This document shows positions 10,086-20,913 of a DNA stretch of 64,000 nucleotides, in pieces (position 1 is the first letter of the stretch; each line of letters opens with the position of its first letter). The DNA comes from Bacillus tequilensis KCTC 13622. Its GTDB lineage: Bacteria > Bacillota > Bacilli > Bacillales > Bacillaceae. Made by a program: the position numbers and the translations under genes. The stretch covers positions 1-64,000 of the forward strand of contig NZ_AYTO01000008.1 of the NCBI RefSeq assembly GCF_000507145.1, given 5' to 3'. Below the pieces are notes generated by a model. That model saw only the letters and a program-made list of their open reading frames with translations, was not told the origin of the DNA and ran no database searches.

Positions 10086-10973
10086 ATGAGTGTGAGTGAA
10101 TCACATGATATTCAGCTTGTCATTATAACAGGAATGTCGGGAGCGGGGAAAACTGTCGCCATTCAAAGCTTTGAAGATCTTGGTTATTTCTGTGTCGATA
10201 ATCTACCGCCTTCATTGCTTCCGAAATTTTTAGAGCTGATGAAGGAATCAAATTCGAAAATGAGCAAGGTTGCGCTCGTGATGGATTTGCGCGGCCGTGA
10301 GTTTTTCGATCGGCTGATTGAAGCGCTGGATGAAATGGCGGAAAATCCGTGGATCACACCGCGAATTTTATTCTTGGACGCGAAGGATTCCATTCTCGTC
10401 ACGAGATATAAAGAAACGAGACGTTCGCATCCGCTGGCAGTGACTGGTCTGCCGCTTGAAGGCATCGCGCTTGAACGTGAGCTGCTTGAGGAATTAAAAG
10501 GGCGCTCCCAAATCATTTATGATACATCAGACATGAAGCCGCGTGATTTACGCGAAAAAATCGTAAAGCACTTTGCGTCAAACCAAGGAGAAACATTTAC
10601 CGTAAATGTCATGTCATTTGGCTTTAAATACGGTATCCCGATTGACGCAGACCTCGTCTTTGATGTCAGATTTTTGCCGAATCCTTACTATATTGAGAGC
10701 ATGCGGCCGCTGACTGGAAAGGATGAGGAGGTTTCCTCTTACGTGATGAAGTGGAATGAAACGCAAAAGTTCAATGAAAAATTAATCGATCTGCTGAGCT
10801 TTATGCTTCCATCTTACAAAAGAGAAGGAAAAAGCCAGGTCGTCATTGCAATCGGCTGCACAGGGGGTCAGCACCGCTCTGTGACACTTGCCGAGAATTT
10901 AGCTGCTTATTTCAAAAAGGATTACTATACTCATGTTACTCACCGGGACATTGAAAAGAGAAGCCGGAAATAA
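10086..10973 (+). CDS. yvcJ: RapZ/YvcJ, P-loop nucleotide-binding protein
   Basis: A 295-residue RapZ-family protein. The N-terminal P-loop is GMSGAGKT (about residues 17-24), a Walker-B-like [10 protein letters not shown] follows, and the C-terminal domain has the conserved [11 protein letters not shown]. In E. coli RapZ is an RNA-binding adaptor controlling glmS mRNA; B. subtilis YvcJ binds and hydrolyses nucleotides and affects competence. A strong GGGGGGAG-like Shine-Dalgarno precedes the ATG. The stop is separated from glmR by a single base, so the two are translationally close. Confidence 0.95.
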   Translation: MSVSESHDIQLVIITGMSGAGKTVAIQSFEDLGYFCVDNLPPSLLPKFLELMKESNSKMSKVALVMDLRGREFFDRLIEALDEMAENPWITPRILFLDAKDSILVTRYKETRRSHPLAVTGLPLEGIALERELLEELKGRSQIIYDTSDMKPRDLREKIVKHFASNQGETFTVNVMSFGFKYGIPIDADLVFDVRFLPNPYYIESMRPLTGKDEEVSSYVMKWNETQKFNEKLIDLLSFMLPSYKREGKSQVVIAIGCTGGQHRSVTLAENLAAYFKKDYYTHVTHRDIEKRSRK

Positions 10974-10974
10974 G

Positions 10975-11928
10975 ATGGAACAAAAACCGAAAATCGCGAT
11001 CTTTGGCGGCGGTACGGGACTATCTGTATTGCTTCGGGGTTTAAAGCATAAACCAGTTGACATCACGGCAATAGTAACAGTTGCTGATGATGGGGGAAGC
11101 TCTGGCCGTCTGCGGAATGAACTGAAAATTCCGCCTCCCGGAGACATTAGAAATGTGCTTGCCGCTTTATCAGATGTGGAGCCGCTTGTTGAAGATCTCT
11201 TTCAGCACCGCTTCAATAAGGGGAATGACTTAACAGGACATTCTCTCGGGAATTTGATTTTGGCAGCGATGACAAATATAACCGGTGATTTTTTTCACGC
11301 TGTCACAGAAATGAGCAAGGTGCTGAATGTAAGAGGAAAGGTTTTGCCTGCTGCCAATACCAGCGTCGTATTGCATGCTGAGATGGAAGACGGCCGCGTG
11401 GTCTCAGGAGAGTCCACGATCCCGGCGTATGGACAGCGCATTAAGCGTGTTTTTCTTACGCCTGAACAGATTGATCCGCTGCCGGAAACGATAGACGTGA
11501 TCAGGGAAGCGGATTTGATTATTATCGGTCCCGGAAGCCTCTATACAAGCATTCTTCCCAATTTGCTCGTCCCAAAAATCGGGGAAGAAGTGGTGAAGGC
11601 GCCGGCGAAAAAAGTATACATTTGCAATGTGATGACTCAGCCCGGAGAAACGCTCCATTACACTGCTGCTGATCATGTGAAAGCTCTCAATCAGCATATG
11701 GGCTGCGGTTTTATTGATACGATATTAGTGAACAGTGAAGACATTCCTGACGAAATAAAACGTAAGTACGAAATGGAATCAGCGCGTCCTGTTGATTTTG
11801 ATATCCAAGAACTGAAAGCGATGGGGCTTGAAGTCATCAGAGATCAAATTGTAACGTATAAAAATGACGTAATTCGTCACGATACACATAAAGTGGCCTC
11901 TCTTCTTGTTGATTTACTGAAAGAATGA
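10975..11928 (+). CDS. glmR: GlmR (YvcK), UDP-GlcNAc-binding regulator of cell wall and gluconeogenic growth
   Basis: A 317-residue CofD-related protein; the N-terminal glycine loop IAIFGGGTGLSVLLRGLK binds nucleotide sugar, and residues VADDGGSSGRL and GHSLGNL are family hallmarks. In B. subtilis it binds UDP-GlcNAc, stimulates GlmS and is needed on gluconeogenic carbon sources. The frame could begin at 10933, but that lies inside yvcJ; the ATG at 10975, giving MEQKPKIAIFGGG, matches the known protein. The gene follows yvcJ with one base between, and whiA comes 22 bases later. Confidence 0.96.
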   Translation: MEQKPKIAIFGGGTGLSVLLRGLKHKPVDITAIVTVADDGGSSGRLRNELKIPPPGDIRNVLAALSDVEPLVEDLFQHRFNKGNDLTGHSLGNLILAAMTNITGDFFHAVTEMSKVLNVRGKVLPAANTSVVLHAEMEDGRVVSGESTIPAYGQRIKRVFLTPEQIDPLPETIDVIREADLIIIGPGSLYTSILPNLLVPKIGEEVVKAPAKKVYICNVMTQPGETLHYTAADHVKALNQHMGCGFIDTILVNSEDIPDEIKRKYEMESARPVDFDIQELKAMGLEVIRDQIVTYKNDVIRHDTHKVASLLVDLLKE

Positions 11929-11950
11929 AGCCTTGAAATGAGGTGGCTAT

Positions 11951-12901
11951 ATGTCATTTGCATCGGAAACCAAAAAAGAATTAACGAATCTGGAAGTGAA
12001 AGACTGCTGCATTAAGGCCGAGCTGTCTGCGCTTATCCGGATGAATGGAGCTTTATCATTTTCAAACCGCCATCTCGTACTTGATGTTCAAACTGAAAAC
12101 GCGGCGATTGCCCGCCGCATTTATACATTGCTGAAAAAACAATATGATGTGTCTGTCGAGCTGCTGGTCAGAAAGAAAATGCGGCTGAAAAAGAATAACG
12201 TCTATATTGTGCGTTTTTCAGAAAATGCAAAAGCGATCTTGGAGGATTTAAAAATACTCGGGGAAAATTTTGTGTTTGAACGAAGAATTTCGGAAGAGCT
12301 GGTCAAAAAGAGATGCTGCAAGCGTTCCTATATGAGAGGGGCATTTTTGGCGGGAGGTTCGGTCAATAATCCGGAAACCTCCTCGTATCATTTAGAAATC
12401 TTCTCTCTTTATAAGGAGCATAATGATTCATTATGCGACCTGTTAAATGGGTTTCAGCTAAACAGCAAAACGCTCGAGCGGAAAAAAGGCTATATCACCT
12501 ATTTGAAAGAGGCAGAAAAGATTACTGAGTTTCTGAACGTGATCGGCGCCCACAATTCGCTTTTGCGATTTGAGGATGTCAGAATCGTCAGGGATATGAG
12601 AAATTCAGTCAACCGCCTCGTCAATTGTGAAACAGCCAACTTAAACAAAACGATCGGCGCTTCACTCAGACAGGTCGAGAATATTAAATACATCGATGAA
12701 AGAATCGGCTTGGACGCGCTTCCTGAAAAACTTCGGGAAATCGCGCAGCTGCGAATTGATTATCAGGAAGTGACGCTGAAAGAGCTGGGGGAAATGGTAG
12801 CAAGCGGGAAAATCAGCAAATCAGGGATCAATCACAGGCTCAGAAAACTTGACGAAATCGCAGAACAGCTGCGGACAGGGCAAACCGTCACTTTAAAATA
12901 A
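11951..12901 (+). CDS. whiA: WhiA, DNA-binding protein of the divisome/chromosome-segregation network
   Basis: A 316-residue WhiA protein: the N-terminal part is a degenerate LAGLIDADG homing-endonuclease fold ([11 protein letters not shown] visible at about 135-145), and the C-terminal HTH includes [24 protein letters not shown]. Homologues are sporulation activators in Streptomyces; in Bacillus it influences division and chromosome segregation. The ATG is preceded by GAGGTGG. Its place between glmR and crh is conserved in Firmicutes. Confidence 0.96.
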   Translation: MSFASETKKELTNLEVKDCCIKAELSALIRMNGALSFSNRHLVLDVQTENAAIARRIYTLLKKQYDVSVELLVRKKMRLKKNNVYIVRFSENAKAILEDLKILGENFVFERRISEELVKKRCCKRSYMRGAFLAGGSVNNPETSSYHLEIFSLYKEHNDSLCDLLNGFQLNSKTLERKKGYITYLKEAEKITEFLNVIGAHNSLLRFEDVRIVRDMRNSVNRLVNCETANLNKTIGASLRQVENIKYIDERIGLDALPEKLREIAQLRIDYQEVTLKELGEMVASGKISKSGINHRLRKLDEIAEQLRTGQTVTLK

Positions 12902-12924
12902 CCGTAAAGAAAAGGGGAGATCTT

Positions 12925-13182
12925 ATGGTTCAACAGAAAGTGGAAGTTCGATTAAAGACAGGACTGCAGGCGCGTCCTGCTGCTTTGTTTGTACAAGAGG
13001 CAAACCGGTTTACGTCAGATGTGTTTCTTGAGAAGGATGGGAAAAAAGTAAACGCAAAAAGCATCATGGGGCTGATGAGCCTTGCGGTAAGCACAGGCAC
13101 TGAGGTTACCTTGATTGCCCAGGGAGAAGACGAACAAGAGGCGCTGGAAAAACTGGTTGCTTACGTTCAAGAAGAAGTTTAG
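12925..13182 (+). CDS. crh: Crh, catabolite-repression HPr-like protein
   Basis: An 85-residue HPr paralogue. The position of HPr's phosphorylatable His-15 carries Gln (TGLQARPA), so it cannot act in PTS phosphotransfer, while Ser-46 in NAKSIMGLMSL is intact. HPrK/P phosphorylates Ser-46, and P-Ser-Crh is a corepressor of CcpA; unphosphorylated Crh inhibits methylglyoxal synthase MgsA in B. subtilis. A GGGGAG Shine-Dalgarno precedes the ATG. The stop TAG overlaps the Shine-Dalgarno of yvcN. Confidence 0.98.
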   Translation: MVQQKVEVRLKTGLQARPAALFVQEANRFTSDVFLEKDGKKVNAKSIMGLMSLAVSTGTEVTLIAQGEDEQEALEKLVAYVQEEV

Positions 13183-13191
13183 GTGATAAAG

Positions 13192-13947
13192 ATGAGTGAT
13201 TTTCTAAAAGAATGCTTTCAGAAAATCGGCTGGGAGAAAGACCATGTCAGCTTCAATGATCTTCCCCTTTTTCTCAAAGCAATGGCATACCGTTTTCCAT
13301 TTGAAAACCGCGCCGTGCTTGCAAAAGAGAATTATAAGATAACAAAAGAAGAGCTATGGCAACGTCTGGTCAAAGATCAGCACGGCGGCTTATGCTACGA
13401 TTTAAATGGTTTCCTTTATTTTGTCTTGCGTGAGGCTGGGTTTCACGTGAAGCTCATTCGAGGAACGGTTTATGCGGGCAATCAAGAGGGATGGGCACTA
13501 GAAGGGACGCATGCTGCTGTATGGCTGTCTGCGGAAAAAGGCGATTACCTCGTTGATACCGGATTCGGCATCAACCTGGCGCTCCAGCCGATACCGTTTT
13601 CCGGAGAAACAGTACAGTCACCCGTCGGGGCATTCCGAATCATAGAAAAAGAAACAGAAATGGGCAGCCATGTTCTGCTGATGGACAAGGGGGAAGGCTG
13701 GCAAATCGGTTACGCCTTTACCCTTAAAGAGAGCGATCCGAGTGATTTAGATGATATGAAGGACATGATTCACTCTCATGAAAAATCTCCTTTTAACAAA
13801 TCACCGCTCGCCTCAAAGCTGACGCCAAATGGACGGATGGTCATGTCAGACCGCCATTTCACGATTCATGAAAACGGCGGAGAAGGTCAAAAAAGTGACA
13901 TTGCTCCTTCAGAATTTGAAGAGAAATTAAATACTCATTTTTTGTAA
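13192..13947 (+). CDS. yvcN: YvcN, arylamine N-acetyltransferase-like
   Basis: A 251-residue NAT-family protein. The RGGLCYEXN-like motif appears as HGGLCYDLN (catalytic Cys), then GTHAAVWL (catalytic His) and LVDTGFG (catalytic Asp), so the triad is complete. The family transfers acetyl from acetyl-CoA to arylamines and related substrates; the physiological substrate is unknown. A GTG at 13183 lies in frame, but the Shine-Dalgarno AGGTGAT at 13181-13187 overlaps it and positions ATG 13192 as start. Last gene of the yvcI cluster. Confidence 0.9.
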   Translation: MSDFLKECFQKIGWEKDHVSFNDLPLFLKAMAYRFPFENRAVLAKENYKITKEELWQRLVKDQHGGLCYDLNGFLYFVLREAGFHVKLIRGTVYAGNQEGWALEGTHAAVWLSAEKGDYLVDTGFGINLALQPIPFSGETVQSPVGAFRIIEKETEMGSHVLLMDKGEGWQIGYAFTLKESDPSDLDDMKDMIHSHEKSPFNKSPLASKLTPNGRMVMSDRHFTIHENGGEGQKSDIAPSEFEEKLNTHFL

Positions 13948-13951
13948 CATG

Positions 13952-13986
13952 AAAAGCTTGCAGGCTGTCTGCAAGCTTTTTCTTAT
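13952..13986. terminator. Terminator between yvcN and the convergent lipoprotein gene
   Basis: AAAAGCTTGCAG (13952-13963) pairs with CTGCAAGCTTTT (13969-13980); T-rich on both strands, so it can serve both converging genes. Confidence 0.85.
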
Positions 13987-14192
13987 GAACATGTATTGAT
14001 GACAGCATCAAATGCATCTTCCGGGACAGACAGTTTTCCCTTTTCGTAGTGGTATGGAATTTGATTCTCTTTAAAGCATTTTTTTCCGTATTCAGTCAGT
14101 GAATCCCCAATTTCTATGTATTCCCCGGTATAGTTGGCCTGACATGCCGAAAGAATTGACGCAATGGTCACAAAGAGCATGATTTTCTTCAT
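13983..14192 (-). CDS. Small putative lipoprotein
   Basis: A 69-residue protein starting MKKIMLFVTIASILSACQAN: a short signal sequence with lipobox L-S-A-C (Cys about residue 17), so it is probably lipid-anchored on the outer face of the membrane. The mature part is about 53 residues with two further Cys (KKCF and NTCS). A longer frame starts at 14231, but AGAGAGGTG just before ATG 14192 decides the start. It is transcribed divergently from psdR; a TAGAAT-like -10 lies at 14230-14235. Function unknown. The neighbourhood of a lantibiotic-response module is suggestive only. Confidence 0.72.
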   Translation of the reverse strand: MKKIMLFVTIASILSACQANYTGEYIEIGDSLTEYGKKCFKENQIPYHYEKGKLSVPEDAFDAVINTCS

Positions 14193-14281
14193 AATGACAC
14201 CTCTCTGCAATGAAAATTTTTCCTTTTTCATTCTACCATAATGAATAGAGAAAAAGACCGATTTACGATTCTTCTACATGC

Positions 14282-14287
14282 TATAAT
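14282..14287 (+). promoter_or_regulatory. -10 element upstream of psdR
   Basis: TATAAT at 14282-14287, 54 bases before psdR; no good -35 at the usual distance. Confidence 0.35.
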
Positions 14288-14340
14288 AATTTTGGAATCT
14301 TCTAGAAAAATGATCTTGAAGTACAGTAAGGGGGATAAAC

Positions 14341-15054
14341 GTGTATCGGATTTTGCTTGTGGAAGATGATGAGCGGATTGCTTCTATGCTTGGCGGTCAT
14401 CTTCACAAATACGGATATGAAGTGAAAATAGCTGAACAGCTGAATGATATAAAATTGGAATTTGCGGAAATGAAGCCGGATCTTGTGCTGCTTGATATCA
14501 ACCTGCCTTTTTTTGACGGGTTTTATTGGTGCAGGCAAATCCGCACCATTTCCAATGCGCCGATTATTTTTATATCAGCGCGGACTGATGAGCTGAATCA
14601 GGTGATGGCGATTGAAAATGGCGGTGATGATTATATCACCAAGCCGTTCCATTTAGAGGTGGTGATGGCCAAGATCAAAAGTGTCCTGCGCCGCACATAT
14701 GGTGAATACTCGCCCTCTTTGCCGCAGGAATCAAGAATAGTAGAGCTTGGCGGGCTGACGATTTATCCTGATCAGAATGAGGCCGAGTGGAACAGCACAC
14801 GCATCTTGTTTTCACAAAAAGAATTTCAGCTCCTATCGATTTTCGTGAGGGAGCACAAAAAAATCGTCTCCCGTGATGAACTACTGGAGGCTTTATGGGA
14901 TGATGTTGATTTTGTTGATGACAATACGTTAACGGTCAATGTAAACCGGCTGCGGAGAAAACTGGAGAATGCCGGTCTGAAGGATTGCATTTCTACGATA
15001 AGAGGACAAGGCTATCAATTTCAAGTCAATCGGAAGGATGAACCGGAGTGTTAA
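14341..15054 (+). CDS. psdR: PsdR (YvcP), OmpR-type response regulator
   Basis: A 237-residue regulator. The receiver domain (1-120) has the acidic pair EDDE, phospho-acceptor Asp in LVLLDINLP and the conserved Lys in ITKPF. The C-terminal winged-helix domain includes [14 protein letters not shown] and [13 protein letters not shown]. In B. subtilis PsdRS senses lipid II-binding peptides such as nisin and induces psdAB. GTG start with GGGGGA upstream. Overlaps psdS by 7 bases, indicating translational coupling. Confidence 0.95.
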   Translation: MYRILLVEDDERIASMLGGHLHKYGYEVKIAEQLNDIKLEFAEMKPDLVLLDINLPFFDGFYWCRQIRTISNAPIIFISARTDELNQVMAIENGGDDYITKPFHLEVVMAKIKSVLRRTYGEYSPSLPQESRIVELGGLTIYPDQNEAEWNSTRILFSQKEFQLLSIFVREHKKIVSRDELLEALWDDVDFVDDNTLTVNVNRLRRKLENAGLKDCISTIRGQGYQFQVNRKDEPEC

Positions 15055-16118
15055 AGACTTATCTCATTGACCGTTTCGCCATTATTTTATTTTCATTATT
15101 AGGGATAGGGACCAGCATGCTGATTGCTTATTTAAGCATCATAGAAAGCGGCGCAACACCTTCCGCGGAAAATATGATTTACATATGGATTTTGCCGGGT
15201 GCTTTTTTAGCTGCCGGCTTAGCTGCTGATTATATCCGGCAATTTTCCTTCCTGACATATGTCAAAAAGCTTGCGGAACAAGCGTCTGCTGCAAATGACA
15301 TCGGACAGTCTTTGAAGGCCCGAAAGCCAAGAACGCGAGAACAGGCGCTTTGGACGAAAATGGTTAACGCACTCGGGCAGCAATACGAAGGCAGGCTCTC
15401 ACAATATATCAATCAGCAAAAACAGCATTATACCTTCACCAATCAATGGGTCCATCATATGAAAACACCGGTTTCTGTCATTTCCTTAATGATTCAAGAA
15501 GGAAAAAACGGAACCGCTTCTTCTTTTCCGACCTTTTTAGAGGAACTGGAGGATGAAAATGAGAGATTTCGCCATGGCCTTGATATGATGCTGCAAACAG
15601 CCAGACTGGAGGAATTTGCGTTCGATGTGAAACCGCAAACCTTGGATTTGGCCGAGCTGGTCCGATCACTGATCAATCAGGAAAAACGGCAGTTTATCAA
15701 ACGGCGCCTTTTTCCGAAATTACATGCGCCGCCAAATGCCGTTCAGATTGCCAGTGATCAAAAATGGCTTTCCTTTGTTGTGGAGCAGCTTCTTTTCAAC
15801 GCCTTGAAATATTCAAAGCAAGGTGTGGGCGAACATATTACAATCCGGATTGAAACAGAGGGACATGAGACGCGCCTGTCTGTTGCTGATGAAGGCATCG
15901 GTATACCGCCGCAAGATCTGCCGCGGATTTTTGACGCGTTTTTCACCGGAGACAACGGACGAAGCATGACAGAGGCAACGGGAATGGGCCTTTATTTGGC
16001 AAAGCAGGTGTGCAGCCGGCTAGGCCATCAGCTGTATGCGGAATCAAAAGAAGGGGCGGGCACTGTGATGACGATCGTGTTTTCAAGTGACACCTTGGTG
16101 AATGTGACAGCATTGTAA
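15048..16118 (+). CDS. psdS: PsdS (YvcQ), intramembrane-sensing histidine kinase
   Basis: A 356-residue Bce-type kinase. Two N-terminal membrane helices (about 7-29 and 40-60) have only a very short outer loop, so the kinase cannot sense peptide alone and relies on its ABC partner. H-box [12 protein letters not shown]-box [10 protein letters not shown] and G-boxes ADEGIGIP and ATGMGLYL are present. The GTG at 15048 lies inside psdR and its CGGAG is very close, so coupling with psdR translation is likely. Followed by psdAB after an 82-base gap with a regulated promoter. Confidence 0.94.
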   Translation: MLKTYLIDRFAIILFSLLGIGTSMLIAYLSIIESGATPSAENMIYIWILPGAFLAAGLAADYIRQFSFLTYVKKLAEQASAANDIGQSLKARKPRTREQALWTKMVNALGQQYEGRLSQYINQQKQHYTFTNQWVHHMKTPVSVISLMIQEGKNGTASSFPTFLEELEDENERFRHGLDMMLQTARLEEFAFDVKPQTLDLAELVRSLINQEKRQFIKRRLFPKLHAPPNAVQIASDQKWLSFVVEQLLFNALKYSKQGVGEHITIRIETEGHETRLSVADEGIGIPPQDLPRIFDAFFTGDNGRSMTEATGMGLYLAKQVCSRLGHQLYAESKEGAGTVMTIVFSSDTLVNVTAL

Positions 16119-16172
16119 GGTTAGAGAGCGGATTTGCAAGAAAGTTCGATGGGAGGCTGCTGACTTCCTTTT

Positions 16173-16178
16173 TATAAT
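16173..16178 (+). promoter_or_regulatory. -10 element of the psdAB promoter
   Basis: TATAAT at 16173-16178, 23 bases before psdA, without a recognisable -35. This matches a promoter that depends on an activator, expected to be PsdR. The PsdR site was not resolved. Confidence 0.5.
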
Positions 16179-16200
16179 AAAGAAAAAGGAGGAGCAGAAC

Positions 16201-16980
16201 ATGAACGTGTTACAGACAACGAACCTGTCAAAAACGTACTATTCAAATAAAGGAACGATATCATACCAAGCGCTCAGCGGCTTTGATCTCAGTGTGGCGA
16301 AAGGAGAATTTGTCGGGATTATGGGACCGTCGGGGAGCGGAAAAACCACGCTTCTGAATTTGCTGGCGACCATTGATAAGCCGACTGAGGGTGAGATGAT
16401 GATCAACGGCATTCAGCCGAAAACGTTAAAGGATCAAGACCTGGCCCTGTTTCGCAGAAGAGAACTTGGCTTCGTCTTTCAGGATTTTAATCTGCTGGAT
16501 ACCTTGACGATTCGGGAAAATATCCTGCTGCCGCTCGCATTGGACAAGGTAAAGCTGAGAGAAATGGAAGCCCGTCTGGATGAACTTGCGGATACGCTGC
16601 AAATCAAGCATATTCTTGACCACCGTACCTACGAGGTGTCGGGCGGACAGCAGCAGCGGGCAGCCTGTGCCAGGGCCATTATTCACAATCCGGCGCTCAT
16701 TCTTGCCGATGAACCGACAGGAAACCTTGATTCAAAATCGGCAAAGCAAGTGATGAACACGCTGGCCCAGCTGAATGAAGAAAAGGAAGCGACGATTTTA
16801 TTGGTCACGCATGATGCCACAGCGGCAAGCTTCTGTAAACGGATTGTGTTTATTAAAGACGGCCGTTTCTTTTCAGAGATTCGCAGAGGGACAAACCAGC
16901 AGGTGTTTTATCAAAGTATATTGGATACCTTGAGTGTGTTGGGAGGCGATTTTCATGAATTTGAGAACCATCGCCCGTAA
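16201..16980 (+). CDS. psdA: PsdA (YvcR), ATPase of the peptide-antibiotic detoxification transporter
   Basis: A 259-residue MacB/BceA-type ATPase: Walker A GPSGSGKT (about 41-48), Q-loop VFQDFNLL, signature VSGGQQQR, Walker B LILADEP and H-loop LVTHD. With PsdB it forms the membrane transporter that gives resistance to nisin-like lantibiotics and also transmits the signal to PsdS. GGAGGAG Shine-Dalgarno. Its end overlaps psdB by 26 bases. Confidence 0.95.
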   Translation: MNVLQTTNLSKTYYSNKGTISYQALSGFDLSVAKGEFVGIMGPSGSGKTTLLNLLATIDKPTEGEMMINGIQPKTLKDQDLALFRRRELGFVFQDFNLLDTLTIRENILLPLALDKVKLREMEARLDELADTLQIKHILDHRTYEVSGGQQQRAACARAIIHNPALILADEPTGNLDSKSAKQVMNTLAQLNEEKEATILLVTHDATAASFCKRIVFIKDGRFFSEIRRGTNQQVFYQSILDTLSVLGGDFHEFENHRP

Positions 16981-18901
16981 AAACATTCTCGGGAATCTGC
17001 AACGGTATGTTGCCTACTTTTTAAGCTGTGTGTTTGCTGTTTCAGTGTTTTTTGTGTTCACATCTTTTATTTTTCACCCTGATGTCAATGAAGACAATGT
17101 ATATGGCGGAAGTCTTGTCAAAACATGCTTGAGTGCGGCTCTTATCGTGATTATTGTGTTTTGTATATTTTTTATCTCATATTCCAATTCGGCGTTTTTG
17201 CAGGCGAGAAAGAAAGAGTTTGGGCTGCTGACGCTGTTCGGTACATCAAAGCAGCAGCTGCGCAAGATGATTTATTATGAACAGTCTCTCATTTCTTTAG
17301 CGGCAATTGCGGCCGGCATTGGGGCAGGGCTGTTATTTTCAAAGCTGTTTTTTATGGTCATGACATGGATGCTCAGCGTGAAGGTGCCGATTTCGTTTGT
17401 CATTGTGCCGAAATCATTTGTGCTGACGGCTGCGGGCTTTCTCATTCTGTTTCAGACGCTGCTCATTTTATCTCTGGGGCGGATTCGCAAGCTGGAAATT
17501 ATTGAGCTGATAAAATCCGCCCAAAAACCGAAAAGCTTGCCGGCCTATTCGAAATGGCTTGCTGTGCTGTCGGTGCTGTGTCTCGGCGGCGGTTATTATC
17601 TCGCTGCGAGTGCAAATGCGATTGACATGGTGTTTCGGGTTTTTCCGATTCTGATTTTGGTGTTGATTGGCACGTATTTCTTTTTTACCCAAAGCAGTGT
17701 GGCATTTTTCCGTATGCTGTACCGAAAAAAACACAGTTTCTATAAGGGCACAAACATCATTGTGCGTTCCAACATGATCTTCCGGCTGAAGGATCACGCC
17801 CGCATGCTGTTTTTAACCTCTATTATTACAGCGGTTATACTCACAGCTACAGGTGTCATTTATATGTTTTATTCCGATTTGCAAAGGCAGGAGGAGCAAA
17901 GCATTCCCCAATCTGTTTCCTGGGTGGAAAAAGACGCTTCCCGTTTTCAGGTGATGGAGCCTAAGACTGCGGAAAGCACACTGAAACAAGCCGATGCTGA
18001 GATTAAGTACAAGGTGAATGCCACAGGGATTCCTGTCACATTTGAAACAGACCTGCCGTTCGGGAACAGAAAAGCGAAGGCCGGGGCCTTGCTGATTTCA
18101 GAGAATACGTATAACCAAATCGCAAAGGAAAAAGGGTATCCGGTTATTCATTTACAGCATCAGGAAGCGTTTATTAATGTTGCGTTTCAGATGATGATCA
18201 AAGACACATTCGGAGCAGGAGAAAAAGCAGCGTTTCATATGAAATCAGGGAAATCGCTTTCCTATGTCATGAAGAAACAGCGAAACCAAGGCATCCTGAT
18301 GCCGGTTGGAGAAATCAGCCGCTTATTGGTCGTCAGCGAAAAAAGCTTTGACAGCCTCACTCAGGAAGTGCCGCTGAAGGAGCAGACGAGAGTCATAGGC
18401 TATGAGCTTGAGCATTGGAAGGAAACAGTGGACGTTTCGAAAAAGCTTGAAGGCATGGTGCCAAAAGAACATCAGTCTGATTTGCAAACGCGGGCGCCAG
18501 GCTATCAAGTGATAAAGCAGGCCGTGGCATTAACACTGTTTATTGGAATGTTTGTCAGTGTGCTGTTTTTTATTGTTCAAGGAAGCATGCTGTATTTACG
18601 GATGTTTACGGAAATAGAAGATACGAGAGTACAGGTGTTAGCATTAAAGAGGATAGGGATTACGGACAAAGAGATTCACTCCATTCTTGGAAAGCAAATC
18701 GGATTTTTATTCTTCATCCCATTTATCGCGGGTGCTATTCACGCGGGTTTTGCGTATGCAGCGTTAAGCAATATGCTGAATTCAAATTTATTTCTGGAGG
18801 CCGTGCTGGTCATCTGCATTTATTTTGTATTTCAGGCGGTTTATTATCTTGTCACCCGCCGCATCTATAAGCGTGCTGTTCTGCGGCATATTTCATCTTA
18901 A
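16955..18901 (+). CDS. psdB: PsdB (YvcS), permease of the peptide-antibiotic detoxification transporter
   Basis: A 648-residue BceB-family permease. One N-terminal span (about 12-35), three spans in 50-170, two in 195-240, one near 285, then a large outer loop (about 305-520) and three C-terminal spans (about 525-645): the 10-span pattern with the big loop between spans 7 and 8. The loop determines peptide specificity in this family. The frame opens at 16934, but GGGAGGCG places the start at ATG 16955, giving MNLRTIARKN. Followed by a strong terminator. Confidence 0.94.
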   Translation: MNLRTIARKNILGNLQRYVAYFLSCVFAVSVFFVFTSFIFHPDVNEDNVYGGSLVKTCLSAALIVIIVFCIFFISYSNSAFLQARKKEFGLLTLFGTSKQQLRKMIYYEQSLISLAAIAAGIGAGLLFSKLFFMVMTWMLSVKVPISFVIVPKSFVLTAAGFLILFQTLLILSLGRIRKLEIIELIKSAQKPKSLPAYSKWLAVLSVLCLGGGYYLAASANAIDMVFRVFPILILVLIGTYFFFTQSSVAFFRMLYRKKHSFYKGTNIIVRSNMIFRLKDHARMLFLTSIITAVILTATGVIYMFYSDLQRQEEQSIPQSVSWVEKDASRFQVMEPKTAESTLKQADAEIKYKVNATGIPVTFETDLPFGNRKAKAGALLISENTYNQIAKEKGYPVIHLQHQEAFINVAFQMMIKDTFGAGEKAAFHMKSGKSLSYVMKKQRNQGILMPVGEISRLLVVSEKSFDSLTQEVPLKEQTRVIGYELEHWKETVDVSKKLEGMVPKEHQSDLQTRAPGYQVIKQAVALTLFIGMFVSVLFFIVQGSMLYLRMFTEIEDTRVQVLALKRIGITDKEIHSILGKQIGFLFFIPFIAGAIHAGFAYAALSNMLNSNLFLEAVLVICIYFVFQAVYYLVTRRIYKRAVLRHISS

Positions 18902-18931
18902 CATCCGGTCTGCGTCAGACCGGATGTTTTC
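18901..18931. terminator. Bidirectional terminator between psdB and yvcT
   Basis: ACATCCGGTCT (18901-18911) pairs perfectly with AGACCGGATGT (18917-18927), followed by T; it serves psdB and, more weakly, the converging yvcT. Confidence 0.9.
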
Positions 18932-18933
18932 TA

Positions 18934-20301
<1,368 letters not shown>

Positions 20302-20310
20302 ATGAATCAA

Positions 20311-20895
20311 ATGGTTTCTTTAACATCAATTTTGGAACACAATCAGCGGTTTGTCAGAGAGAAGAAGTATGAACCGTACAAAACGACAAAATTTCCTTCA
20401 AAAAAGCTCGTTATTGTCACCTGTATGGATACGAGGCTCACAGAACTTCTTCCGCAAGCAATGGGGCTTAAAAACGGCGATGCTAAAATTGTAAAAAATG
20501 CGGGAGCCATCGTTTCTCACCCATTTGGAAGTGTGATGCGAAGCATACTGGTGGCGATTTATGAATTGCAGGCTGAAGCGGTGTGCATTGTCGGCCACCA
20601 TGAATGCGGGATGTCCGGATTAAATGCGTCTTCGATTCTTGAGAAAGCAAAGGAACGAGGCGTGGATGAAAGCTGCCTGAATTTGCTGTCGAGCGCCGGA
20701 CTTGATTTGAAATCATGGCTGACTGGTTTTCACAGCGTAGAAGAAAGCGTTTCCCACAGTGTGAATCTGATCAAGAACCATCCGCTTCTGCCAAAGAAGG
20801 TGCCGGTGCACGGGCTTGTCATTCATCCTGAAACAGGAAAACTTGATGTGATCATTAACGGTTATGAAACTGAGCTTATAAACACACATCCATAA
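20311..20895 (+). CDS. yvdA: YvdA, beta-class carbonic anhydrase
   Basis: A 194-residue enzyme interconverting CO2 and bicarbonate. Zinc ligands are visible in CMDTR (Cys and Asp-Arg dyad) and HHECG (His-x-x-Cys). The frame also has an ATG at 20302, but GGGAG at 20297-20301 abuts it; ATG 20311 has normal spacing and begins MVSLTSILEHN. If 20302 is used the protein has 197 residues. yvdB follows after 18 bases, so the anhydrase is paired with a SulP-type anion transporter, which suggests joint handling of bicarbonate. Confidence 0.92.
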   Translation: MVSLTSILEHNQRFVREKKYEPYKTTKFPSKKLVIVTCMDTRLTELLPQAMGLKNGDAKIVKNAGAIVSHPFGSVMRSILVAIYELQAEAVCIVGHHECGMSGLNASSILEKAKERGVDESCLNLLSSAGLDLKSWLTGFHSVEESVSHSVNLIKNHPLLPKKVPVHGLVIHPETGKLDVIINGYETELINTHP

Positions 20896-20913
20896 GGGAG
20901 GTTATAGCAAAAT

